DNA of 64,000 nucleotides from Harmothoe impar (taxonomy: Eukaryota > Annelida > Polychaeta > Phyllodocida > Polynoidae): assembly GCA_947462335.1 (NCBI GenBank), contig OX381717.1, positions 44,869,523 through 44,933,522 of the forward strand. Direction: 5' to 3'. The notes under the pieces were generated by a model, which was not told the DNA's origin, did no database searches, and saw only the letters and a list, made by a program, of their open reading frames with translations. The position numbers were made by a program, and so were the translations under genes. Below, piece by piece: positions 22,555 through 33,618 of this stretch; positions within the stretch are counted from its first letter, which is position 1, and each line of letters starts with the position of its first letter.

Positions 22555-24700
22555 ATGGATACCAACAAGGGAATTGACCCGGTTGATAAAGCTCTGCAGC
22601 AGGTTGCAAACATCATCCATCCAGACTTGTCTGAGGCAGAAGTTATCACGCAGTATGACAACTGGTCTAGTTATGATGAGGTATGATGTTATACACAATA
22701 ATTATATATTGCCAGGCAGTCTACTGCCATATGCTGGTGTCATAATAGCAGGTTGAAAAAAGCTGTTATAATTCTTTATAGGCAATTTAAAAGTATTGAT
22801 GTGTGTCAGCTGGGCGGTCTGTTCTCGAACAATACCTAGTCTGAGCTAATTATCCTCGTACAATGACCAATGGAAGAGTTTGGTTCCAAAACGCAATAAG
22901 CACCATTTTGAAATATGACTCCAATTTGTGACAAAGGTGTAGGGCAGGAATATGTAAATGAATATTTTAAAATGTATAGTTAAATATTAACATAATAGTC
23001 ATAATTATTGTTTAAAACAAATTTATGGCTTTGGTAAGCTTTTATTAATGCTGATTGCTGGCATAGAAATCCTTTTATTACAAAATTTTGAATAATCACA
23101 TAAACGGGCCTGCCATGATATTAGGCATCAAAAGAAAAAGCATTAAACTTGAATCTAGTGGAAGTTTAAACTTAAAGAGACATCATCAAAATAGTTGGCA
23201 TGATTATTTGCAACTACTGTATAATGCAACTTAAGGCAGTATTCCACCGAGACAAATCGGCCGAGATTCCGTCATCGGAAAAGATTTGTCATTAAGTTTA
23301 ATATTATAGACTGGAAATATTGCCAACCGACATCAGTGAAATACTCCCTTAAGAAAGCTATTCCTTTGCAGGTCTTGCATGCATTGAATTACAAAGCCCA
23401 TAAAGTGGTGACTGATACAGTTGTGAAGTATCTGACAGACAATAGGGATGTCAGAGTGTTGGATGTGGCAGCGGGAACTGGAGTGGTTGGTGTAGAGGTA
23501 GCTGATTTTCCCCTGAATATTTTCATATCCAGCATAAATATTGATAATTTTGATCTAGGCTAATTTATTCATTCTTTGTGTTTTACACATTAACGAAATT
23601 GAGCATCAGCTTTTAGATAAGTATCTATCTTGCATTAGCGCCTGGGTAAAGGGGTATTGGAATTCTTCTTTTACAAGCAATGAAATAGGATCTTAAACAA
23701 GCACCTACTTTTATATGGGATATATAGAGCTCTTAATCTATAAGCGCTGGGGCACTTTAATGTGATGGGGCAGTATCGTTATGAGTCTACCACAACTCTT
23801 CAGTATGTTCATTTCTAAGGACATCAGAAATATAATAATAGAAATAATTTTTGATCTCAAAATAGTTGAAGGCCCATGGATTTACCAATGTTGATGCCCT
23901 AGACCCCTCTGACGGAATGCTCAATGTTGCAAGACAGAAGAATGTGTACAGGAATTACATTCAAGAATTCTTTCCAAGTGAGAAGCGACCCATGCAAGAA
24001 AGTAAGGAGTTCAGTTATTTTTGGAGTAATATTCCCACTTCGTTATTGATATGAGCATCCTACATCATTTTTGAATTGAAAAAAAAGTCACGGTCAGATT
24101 CCTGACCCGTATTTGTATGACTTGATATAAAACAATATTGAAAAAAGTCTAAAGTTTGATATGCTAGAGTTTTGACATTACAATACATGTCCAATTACAG
24201 GTAGTTATGATGTCCTGGTGGTGTCTGGAGGGATGGCAGAGGGACACATGAAGTGTGACTGTCTGCCCGAGATGGTGCGCTGTGTCAAGACAGGTAAGGC
24301 CTGATATCTTCCCAATTTCATTAGAAAAATTAAATAATCATGCTTAACTATGGAGATTTATTACTTTGAAGGTTAGTGGACCCTGGAGATTATGCTTGAC
24401 ATTTTCATTTGAATCACAGCTAAATGATTTAGCATCATTGAACGAGGGAGTATTTTAACACATTTGATTTACCTCTTCTTTTTCCCCACCCATTTCTCCA
24501 CAGGTGGCCTGGTAGTGATATCTGTCAGGCAGGACTATCTGATTAAAGTGGCTGAATACAAGGATCGATTCGAGCCCCTGATGAAACAACTTGAGAATGA
24601 CGGGCAGTTGAAGATCTTAGAGAGGACCGTGATTTCTAATGTCTACCACACCTATAATGGAGTGCTCTTTGTTTTTAAAGTCACCAAACCAAACAACTAG
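22555..24700 (+). CDS. METTL27 (WBSCR27)-like methyltransferase, copy 2
   Basis: Five coding exons: 22555-22680, 23372-23497, 23866-24001, 24201-24293 and 24504-24700, all GT-AG with phases 0, 0, 1, 1, giving 225 residues. Motif I is LDVAAGTGVVG and the acidic motif is DALDPSDGML; AEGHMKCDCLPEM and GGLVVIS follow. It is the most compact copy, with introns of about 200-700 bp. Its 5' flank (CATTTCCATAATTCAGCTG) and exon 1 are most like copy 4, not its neighbours. The intron bases before exon 3 (TCAAAATAG) are conserved among copies 1, 2 and 4. Predicted to be a soluble SAM-dependent methyltransferase of unknown substrate. An AATAAA lies 29 bases after the stop. Confidence 0.85.
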
Positions 24701-24728
24701 GGTTACTTGACTCATTGGAGCTCTGAGT

Positions 24729-24734
24729 AATAAA
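24729..24734 (+). terminator. Poly(A) signal of copy 2
   Basis: AATAAA 28 bases downstream of the TAG stop, at a position typical for short 3' UTRs. Confidence 0.65.
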
Positions 24735-25180
24735 GGTTTGGAACCTAAAATCTAACTTTTGTGTTATCACTTATTTCTTAGATAACAGCAAATGTATAAT
24801 AGGCGTTCAGCGTGTCATGGGGTTTCACATTGGTTTACCCTTTAACCCTTTCGTGAAGAATGTCAAATAATTATTTACATTATCATTTGAAGATTGAGTA
24901 ACAGCTTAATAAATTGTGGTGGGATATGCTTCATATTATATATCGAAATAAGTTTTTATCGCATTTTTCACTATTTTTTATCAGTACTTATGTAAATAAT
25001 TATATGCAATTTATATGCCTCCCTATGACCATACCGCACATTGCTAGTCCTTTAAATGCCTTTTTAGAAATAAAATTTAATGTATTCAAGTATCCTGTGA
25101 TCGAGCCACACATGTTAGTACAGCATATTTGATATCATTAGAAAGCTGATGCCATCACGTTTCACATGCTGGAGGGATCA

Positions 25181-27485
25181 CCCAGGTAACAAGAAACGTT
25201 ATTGTAACGTTGATCAACGTTGTTTAAAGATAAACTAGTGAACGTGACATGAAAAACGTTAATTTAACGTTAATCTAACCTTTCTCAACAACCTCAAATG
25301 AAAAACGTGCATTTGATGTTAGATAAAGGTCTAGTAGATGAACGGTTTCTACCTAACCTTAGATTAACGTTCAGTGGATAACTTGTATCTAGACTGATGT
25401 ATATTTAAACTATGTATTATGTTTGATAAATATAAAAATATATCAACATCTAAAGACAACATATATTATCAGTATTAATACTGTAAAACGATGACTTAAT
25501 TGATGAAATAATTGTTGCAACCTTGTTTGAATTCCTATACAATGTGTAATTCCGTCATAGGGCATGCAACACATATCATTAAATTGATTGTTCACCCTTA
25601 ATCAACATATAATTTAATTGATTTTCTGGAAATATTGAAATCATTTGCAAGTAGGCACACCATGAAATACAAATAACCTGAACTTATATCATTGTTCAAG
25701 TTGTAGGGCCCTTTTCAATTCACCTATGGGGATAAGCACTGTTTGGAAATAATAGGGATTTCATGGACAATATAAGCAGATTTAGCCCTAAGTCGTATTT
25801 TCTTTACAATGTATTAGGGGTAGATCACCCCCTTATATCACCTAATACTCTAGATATAGTTCGGATTTGCAGTACACAACAGAAATGAAATATGCACTGG
25901 TCGATAATAGGGAAGCTAAACAACATGTGGCATTGGAATTCATATTAGATAAACGTTAGAATAACGTTAAATTAACGTTATTTGTGGTTTCAATCTATCT
26001 CACTAGATGGCAGCTTCGCTGATAATGGTATCAACTGAGATTGCACCATTATAATTGTCTGAAATAACCTATCTATAATGGGAATACATGGATTCTTGAC
26101 CGACCCTAGCACCACAATTCCATATCAGAATATAGTCTGATAAAATGAATGCAAAAAAGAATATCTTATTGCACACATTATCCTGCAACTTATGGTATAC
26201 ACCTGTTTTGTAGGAATAGGGGATAGATATATAGGACCTTGTCCTAATGCCCTGATGTATCAATGTATGAGTCCCCCCCCCCCTCCTCGCCAAGAAATAA
26301 TGCTGGGGTGAAGGACTCGTTTTCCCAAACCTTTGGTCATGGGATATATAGATAGGATCTAGTGTTTGACTGGTCCTCGAGTCAATACCCCACTCTCCCA
26401 GCTCTCCTCGAGAGGCTCCCGAAGGGGGCCTCGAGAGGAGAGCTGGGAGAGTGGGGTATTGACAAGAGGACCTGTCAAACACTAGATTCTATCTTTATCC
26501 CTCGAGAAAAGAGAGGCAGGGATCAAGGTTTATCTTTATTAAGGACCTCCATTATTAAATCTGATTATTATGCAGAAATACCACTGTTTACACGAGTAAC
26601 TTTACGGCACCACCCCCTTCAGTGCCCCCAGTGAAGTTATGTCATGAATTCATAGGCCAAGCCCCCTTAGAAACGGAAGTGGGTCAAGTTGTCAAGGACG
26701 CAAAGATGTTCTTGCTCCCGGTTCGAGTAGCAAATACTCATTTTTCTCCATAGTAGAGTATTCTCAGCTTAATTGTGACTTGAAATTCGAAGCCTACACA
26801 TCAGATTACCCCGGGGGTCATATTTTTAAAGCTTAGATAGCAATAGTTTTCCCAGAAATTATGATTAAATATCGGCCGATTTCACCGATTTTAGCGAGGA
26901 TTGTCAAGCATAACTTTTGTGACGTAATTTCATTCAACCTGAAACAGCCAATCAGAGCGCCCTGTTTTTGCAACCTCAACAACATAGTAAATATGCTTGA
27001 CAACGTTGGGTATCACCTGACAACGTTGGGTATCACTCTTGATACTTGATGGCTTGATATTCTATCCAAAGTACACATCGAGTGGGATAAACACAGATGA
27101 TGGAAAATTGATAAATTGATGAGAGATAAAATCCTAAATAATGGTTAAATAAGAGTTGACCAATTTACCATCATTCTCTCAACCTTGAATTGAGATTATT
27201 CTAAAGTATAACTAACGTTATTTTAACGTTCATAACATGTTTATGGCATCAAAGAAATGTTATTTTTAGGTTAAGCAATCTAACGTTGTTCTCTGCACGT
27301 TAATCCACGTTTATTCAACGTTTAGAAAACGTCAAATTAACGTTCATTTTACAGTAGTCTAACGTTGAAAAAACGTTGGATTGAGTCCACGATTTTCACT
27401 GCAATCTAACGTTATTTCCTAACGTTATTCCAACCTATCATTAACGTTGGATTAACATTGAATTAACGTTTTTTTGTTAGCTGGG
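25181..27485. mobile_element. AACGTT-rich non-autonomous element
   Basis: Termini CCCAGGTAACAAGAAACGTT (left) and the complement of CCCAGCTAACAAAAAAACG (right), with many AACGTT/TTAACGTT blocks within 200 bp of each end. Flanked by CA on both sides. The interior is AT-rich and has no recognised gene. It contains the hairpin at 26344-26497. Confidence 0.65.
26344..26497. repeat. Near-perfect ~150-bp hairpin
   Basis: The arms at 26351-26415 and about 26428-26493 are complementary apart from a few bases, with shared blocks ATCTAGTGTTTGAC, TCAATACCCCACTCTCCCAG and CTCTCCTCGAG. The loop is about 12-16 bases. The mirror-image open frames through it on the two strands are a result of the palindrome. 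Confidence 0.85.
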
Positions 27486-28759
27486 CAGTCTGATCAGATG
27501 AGAAGGAGGATCAGGGTGATGCACATGGTATAGATAGTGCTAAAACCGTGCATTTTGGGAGGTTCTGGGCACGAAAGGGTTAAGGGCCGCAAAGTGCTTT
27601 AATGCACTATGCCCGTTGTCGTTGTGATGGTGATTCATTCACCTGGTGATCATAACTTATCATGCCGGCCTTACCGGTTCGATACACCCCTGCAGACTCT
27701 GTATGATGCTCAAGGGCAACCACAGTCTCGGGCCCTGACTGTACGTGTATTATTGTTAGTATTATTGTTGATATCTGCACAAAACAACTGAATTGAACTA
27801 GATTACCTCGTAACATATTTCCTATGTAATATAAATATGTCAGTATTGGTGATATTTATGTCTCTCGTATGGATTAAATACAGATTTTATAAAACGTAAT
27901 AAATATTGTGTCATTGTGGCATTCGAACCCACACTCCTCATTAAAAAATGATCCCGGATTCCGGATCAGTTTTATTAGATATAAATGTATCCAGGCCCAG
28001 TATAGGGCCTGGAGTGATCGAGGCTGGGGCATCCATGGTTATTCACCAGGCTGCATGTAGGCCTTATAATGATAAGACAACGACAAGCTTTATATTTTGG
28101 AAAGTTTATCCTGTGAAGTAGTGAACATGTAAAATACGGTACATTCAGTCTTTAGGATAAGCATAAAGGTAAAATATATGAAGCAGGTAATACTATAACC
28201 TTTAACCTGAAACTGTAGATAATATATATGAGGTACCAACATGTACCTGAGAGAACGATATGGGATAAACATGTAGTATATAGACGTGTTATGAGTACAC
28301 TTTAAGTAGCAAATAGAGTGGACAGTTTGGTGGCCACTCGTTGAGAGTGTAGTGATGGCACTTATGGTTTTAGACCAGACACTGACGACCAGGTACCATG
28401 TTTGGCGATGTCCTTAGGATCTGAACCAGATGCTGAGGCAGCTTGTGACCCACCTCTCCTGAGTGAATGACCTGAGAAAGAGCAGTCTCGGACTCCCAGA
28501 CCAACACTGCTCCGGTCCCTCTGCTGTGTATGGTCTGGGAGCAGACATTCATCTCACTTGTTGCCCATTTGCGCCAGTTTGGTGGCGCAAATGAGTGTGT
28601 ATTGGTCAATACACATCCAAGTTAAGAGAGATGCTAATCAATATCAAAGGGGTAATAAAAGTACTTGGGGGATACTGTACAATTAACACTTATAATTGAC
28701 AGAGGTAGTTGAAAGATGTGTATTGGGATGGGATGATGGCCTGCTCCCAGGCTATCCAA

Positions 28760-29548
28760 CTAGTAGGATAGTCGCTGGCCGAGGTTGGAGAAAGAGGGAC
28801 CGTACGGTACTTGTAGTACTATCAGTACATGTCTGACCACCGAGGTAAGGTGGTTTGGAGTCATGGGTCTGCCGTCATACAGAGTGAAGGCTGGTGAGGT
28901 GGAGAGAGCCGGTACCTGGGATATGTATCGCACCCATGCTGCTGTGGGGCAAGCCGGTGAGTTCTGGATCCTGGGAAGAGAGAGGACAGAAGGTGGTGAG
29001 CCTCTCTTAATTGTCTTAGATGATCGCATGACTACCGTCAGTCCTTGTTCTGAGACTCTTATGTCACTCCTGACTAAGGTATGTGGACCTTGCCAGAGTG
29101 TAGCTGAAGGAGTCAGGAGATTAGAGGAGCGGAGAAAAGCGAAGAATCCTATGGTGAGTGCAGCCACTATAGGGGTTGCTTGTATCACACCTGATAGATA
29201 GGAACACACTTTTACTAAGTCCTGTGGTAGTAGAGGTGGTGCTGGAGTGGTAGAGTGTGGTTTGAGGTTAATAGCACCTTTAGCCACTGAGTTAGCCTCA
29301 AAGGCTGCTAAGGCTGAGTAGTCCCCTCCCCTAGCTTGTATCCACATCTTAGCACCAGAAGTGTAGTTCCGACGTGATGCAGGGGAGGTGAGTGAGTTGG
29401 CCAAAAATTGTTGAAACAGAGCCGAGTCCTGTATCGAGGGGGCTAGAATATCGACTGAGTAATAGATTGCAAAGGTCAGATAATATCTGGCTTGTCTTAG
29501 TCTATTAATAGCAGTCTCGTCCGATACTGATGCCTTGTAAGATGTCAC
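28760..29548 (-). pseudogene. DIRS tyrosine recombinase, C-terminally truncated
   Basis: 262 residues. The core-binding domain (YTSGAKMWIQ...) is followed by the catalytic half with the first Arg (FFAFLRSSNLL) and the RPMTPNHLT segment. The expected H-x-x-R box and Tyr helix are absent: the frame passes from PYGPSFSN straight to a short LGQRLSY tail and a stop. This suggests an internal deletion of the catalytic end. It starts 36 bases after the pol stop. Probably inactive. Confidence 0.7.
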
Positions 29549-29584
29549 TGTCTGTTGTCCCAGGGGGCAGTCTGAAACACAAGT

Positions 29585-31945
29585 TCAGATGGGGTCAAAG
29601 ACAGGCAATGGGTCAGACGGGTCAACTTTCTGAAGGCCCCTCTTGGCGACTATGGCTTTGGCTTGTAGGCGTTTGGCTTTGATGTGTTGACGACTGAGGG
29701 CATCTGCGAGAGGAATGTCCTTGCCATACCTATGCTTGACCGTGATGGTATGGTCCTTGATGGCTGCATCCAGCCAAAGCTGGCGGGCACATGCTGCCAA
29801 GATTGAGTCAGTCGTGCGGCCTGTAGAGAGAGCTTGGCTGGAGGACATATTGTCTGTGTACACCACGATGTTGAGTCCTTTGGAGAGGGGAGGGGATAGG
29901 GTCCTATAAGCTATGACCATGTTTACAGCCTCTCTGTGGACTATCAGTGGGTACTTGGCCTTTTTTGAGTCAGTGTACTCCAGGGAGTAGTAGTGGGAGT
30001 GGGAGTTTCCTCCTCCCCACTGTAGTGTAGAGTCACATTCTATCTCAAAGTCCTGAGTGGGGTATGTGAGGAAGTGGATCCCATTTGTGGTTCTAGCGTA
30101 GTTTAAAAACCATTTCACATCCAAGAGGAAGCCGTCTGTCAGGAAGGCTGGAGCCGTGAGTGGTGCCTTCCTGAGGGTTTCAAGTATACGGCAGATAAAT
30201 CTGCGAGCTGGGGGTATGCACTTGGAAATGTGAATGATTTTTCCCACGAGTGATTTGATCTTTGATTTGTGTGCAAACCTAGACTTGGACCAGAGAAGGC
30301 ACTCTTCCTCTAAATCTTTCAATTTGGGCTTTGGGACTCTAAGGGACATCTCTGTGGTGTCGAATACAAAACCCAGCCACTCCATCTTTTGTGAGGGGGC
30401 GCAGGATTTTGACATAGACAGTTTGAGGCCCAGTTCTTTGGCTAGGTCGAGGTAGGCCTGGTAGGCCTTATCAGCCTGGGTCTTTGTAGCTGCTGCGCCG
30501 CCAAAATCGTCAAGGTACACCTGGGACCAATGACCTCTTTTACCGAGGAGGTAGACCACAGCAGATGTAGTCCTTTGGCAGGCCGCTGACAACAGTCTAG
30601 CCCCGAAGGAGGGGCACAGGTCCAGATAATACTTGTTTTGGAACATGAAACCCATGAGTGGTAGGTCACTTGGTTCTGTCCTGAGCTGGCGGTAGGCTCT
30701 CGCGAGATCCAATTTCCATAAGAAGCAGTTGGGTCCTAGGATCTTAATCTTGGTGACAAGATCTTCCACAGAGGGGAGGGTATATCCACACTCTTTGCCC
30801 TCCAGACAGTTTCTAGTGATACTACCGTTTATTCCAGTGCCGTCCGGGAAGGAGAGGACTAGAACTACCCTCCTGTCCCGGGAGTCCTTCTTTTTGGTAG
30901 TGAGAAGTGGGGCTGTATTAGTCTATGGATGGAATGGTGGGCCGTCAAAGGCTTTGTAGGCCCCCCAATGAGAGCTCTTTTGTGATAAAGTCCTGTACTT
31001 GGTCTGGGTGTTTCATAGCAGAGGAGTGATTCTTATGCACAGGTGTAGGAGGTTGGGTCCCAGTGAAGCCAACCGGCCAGCCAAAGCTGAGGTACTTTAA
31101 GAGGTCTTTGTCATGGTAGTCGGCTAGTAGGTGGTCCCAGGCTGACAGGTTAAGACCTGAGGGCACCGTGATCCTTGAACCCATATGGTTTGGGAGACCT
31201 GTGTTGCTCACTGTAGAGTATAGGAGGGAGTACATGGGGAAGTCAGTCCATTGTGAGTCACTTATTATAGGCCAGAATGAGGCCCTGACTGGAGCATACT
31301 GGGATGGGGTAGGGCCTACCAGTAAGGGCTCAGCGAGGAGTGGGTCACAATACTCATCCCCATCATGGTCATAAACCGCAGAGAGAGTAGGTGGTGGTTG
31401 TTTATGGTCAGCCCTAAGTTGGGGGACTGTACTCCTTGTGAACACTTTGGGTAAAGGGGGCAGGTTGATGGATCCTGCGGTCCGTATAGGGCTCCCCTCC
31501 AGGGCCGTGTCAGTTTTCCGAGGATCACCCATGCACTTAGGGTAGGGTGTGGATATCCCAGTGGGCACAAAATTCAGTTTAGTGTTGAATCAATGTTGAA
31601 TCAACATTTGATCAACATTGACAACTACTTATCAATGTTGATTCAATGTTTTGTGCCCACTGGGATGAGGTGTGGAGTGGGTACAGACTCTGCCTCCAGG
31701 GGACGCACTAAGGGGATTTCACACACTGGAGGAGGGTTCTCACACACTTCGAGAGGAAAGGGGGTTGCTGACACAGGAGGAGGGAGCAATTCGCCGGTGG
31801 GATCCAGCTCAGGCCCAAAAGGGCTGGAACTTGGGGAGAGTTTTGATGTTGCAAGCCGGGTATGAGTGGTAGTAGAGAACCTGGAGGTTGGTCCTGCACC
31901 AGGAGCAGTGATGACCATACTGTACACTACCATCAACATGCCCAT
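29585..31945 (-). pseudogene. pol: DIRS pol (reverse transcriptase-RNase H), interrupted
   Basis: The longest intact part is 30769-29585 (394 codons): RT motif A WKLDLARAY, FGARLLSAACQRTT, motif C YLDDFGG typical of DIRS1, then RNase H acidic residues in ECDSTLQWG, HREAVN, YTDNMSS and LADALSR. The N-terminal RT part is in 31568-30945 (LLADYHDKDLLKYLSFGWP). Three breaks are seen: a 108-bp MITE at 31557-31664, a frame change near the C-run at 30961-30966, and an in-frame TAG at 30923-30925. No DAM-type methyltransferase domain, common in DIRS1-like elements, was seen. Confidence 0.8.
31557..31664. mobile_element. 108-bp palindromic MITE
   Basis: CCCAGTGGGCACAAAA at one end and its exact complement at the other, with an internal AATGTTGATTCAATGTT palindrome. 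Flanked by AT on both sides. The pol frames on either side line up again if the MITE and one AT are subtracted. Confidence 0.85.
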
Positions 31946-33118
31946 CCTGCTTCAGGCACCCTGCTGCTGAGTTGTAGCCCTCACACGGCACGTCTGTGCG
32001 GTTGAGAGAGCTAAGAGGCCTCTTTCGTCGATGGCGGGGTGGACCCTGAGCATTGGGGTTGGGGTGTTGTTGTACCGGGTAGTCGATATTCTGGATGACA
32101 GGTGGCTGTAGTTGGGGCTGTGGAGTAGGCCTAGCTACCTGGGCTGTGGGATTCTTGGACCTACCGGAGCCTGAGGCGGTACCAAAGGCTGCTGCCTGGA
32201 CTGAGGCCAGAGTAGGGAATAGTTGACCAGTTCTGACCCTGGAGGTGGTGTTCCTGAGTGAAGCTATCTCAGGGTCAGTCCACCCCGGGCGTGTCATGTC
32301 CGCCCATCTGATGTACCCCTCGGCAACGCCCGTCAGCACCTCCTCTGACCACTCGCGCACTTGCTCCCACTCATAGTCTTTAGCATCCTGTAACACTTCC
32401 TTGAAGTGAGCCTGTATCATGGGCCTGTCAATGGGAGGGGTCCTATCATCAGAAGCCAGCCTACGTAAGTCATAGAGGTATTCAGGGGCCTCCAGTAGGT
32501 TGAGACCCGTCTTGACCCTAGTGGGACCGCGGAACACATAATCATGAGGGTGAGACGGCCTACCTTTAATTGTGGATATATGCTGAGCAGTATCCAGAAG
32601 GGCTTGGAGATAGGGAGTAGTTGACTGCCCGATAGGTAGACTGTGAGGGCGTCCGGGAGAGGTTGTGACGCCGCGGTGACAGGAGCGGCTTGGGCCGCCG
32701 ATGTTGACGGCTGTACATGTGGAGTCACAAGGGCAGCGACCGGGCTACCACTGTCAACCTCAATGTCAACGACCTCGGCGTTTGACAGAGGGGCAGTGGT
32801 ATCCGTATCGTGGGGTGCAGGCTTCTGGTACAGGTGAGCAGCACCCCGAGCAGCTGCCGCCACTGACCTAGTAGTGGTCCCATTACCGGGAGCTGGGCGA
32901 TTGTCCTTGCCCTTGGGAGCTGTGTCGGTGGGGAAGGCATCTTTGAGGCGTGTCAGGATCTCAGTAGAAGTGTCTGACACTGATGTCAGCGTAAACTCCA
33001 GTGTGCCGAGCCGGGACTCCAGCTGGAAGACTTTATCAGTGAGCTCCTTCGTACCCATCCGCTTCCCAAGTTGAGGGGGAGAGGGATTGGACGACTTTTT
33101 AGCTGCCTTTGGCGGCAT
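31809..33118 (-). pseudogene. gag: DIRS Gag-like protein, frameshifted
   Basis: An ATG at 33118 opens a frame (PPKAAKKSSNPSPP..., then a short heptad-like segment and a Ser/Thr/Pro-rich linker) that loses its family character near 32560. The second frame, 32537-31809, carries the rest: a Trp-rich helical region, a basic RHRRKR stretch and a Cys/His cluster C-x8-C...C-x2-C...H-x4-C related to the zinc region of the two Ngaro Gags. One frameshift therefore separates the halves. The stop at 31809 lies inside the start of pol, which uses another frame. Confidence 0.65.
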
Positions 33119-33414
33119 GATGAACCCTAACTAACTACCTAACTATAATCTAAGCTAATCTAACTAAAGTTTATGCGACCTGTGGTCGAGACGATGAAGA
33201 CACGTGTGGTGCTGGTTAAGTTGTGGGGTACCAGCGGAGTAGAATAGTTCACAGACGGGCCGGTGGTGGCGGTAGTGTATATTTTTGGCGCCACGTGTCA
33301 GACCATTAAACAGTGGATTTTCCAATCACTGATAATGAAAAAGGGATGCCACATTAAATCACTTCGCGGCCCTTAAAGGGTTAAGATATAACAATAACTA
33401 TCAAAGAAGGTTTT

Positions 33415-33611
33415 ATGGGGGTTATAATTATGTTGTTATTATAACTGTATAACTATCAGTGTATGTCTACTACTATACTCCTGCAGTGGTCTGCTACTCA
33501 GACGCTGCAGTTGGTTCCCGGTCTCCCACCTAGGGGTCACCAGGGTGGCACCTCCCACAATCCACCCCTGTGACCCAGTTACCTTTTCAAACACTGGGAC
33601 CAGGTACAGCC
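33415..33611 (+). repeat. Ngaro 2 repeat A1
   Basis: 197 bp beginning ATGGGGGTTATAATTATG and ending CCAGGTACAGCC. Near-identical to 38481-38677 (A2). Confidence 0.9.
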
Positions 33612-33618
33612 TGATGAT

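Larger units (their letters stand above)
24846..27579. mobile_element. TTAA-flanked (piggyBac-type) element
   Basis: Ends are CCCTTTCGTG and its complement CACGAAAGGG, each flanked directly by TTAA (24842-24845 and 27580-27583). CCC-type termini plus TTAA duplications are typical of piggyBac. It is 2734 bp with no transposase recognised; most of it is a second element at 25181-27485. It sits inside the sequence CCCTTTAAGGGCCGC, the terminal repeat of the next element. Confidence 0.75.
27584..33380 (-). mobile_element. DIRS1-like retrotransposon block within inverted termini
   Basis: Minus-strand gag, RT-RNase H and tyrosine recombinase lie between inverted termini GGGCCGCAAAGTGCTTTAA (27584) and its diverged complement ending GCGGCCCTTAAAGGG (33380). 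The left terminus was split: its CCCTTTAA lies at 24838-24845, before the TTAA element. Inverted ends suit DIRS, which lacks the split direct repeats of Ngaro. However, the 345-bp MITE at 51564 starts with the same CCCTTTAAGGGCCGC, so the outer ends could instead belong to a TTAA-type element that the DIRS copy entered. All three genes are broken or truncated. Confidence 0.6.

Noticed and set aside
26069..26634. Two frames on opposite strands that encode similar proteins
   Set aside because: The similarity results from the hairpin at 26344-26497, not from two genes.
32643..33074. Plus-strand frames over the DIRS gag
   Set aside because: Antisense to a recognisable Gag with a zinc cluster; no independent support.
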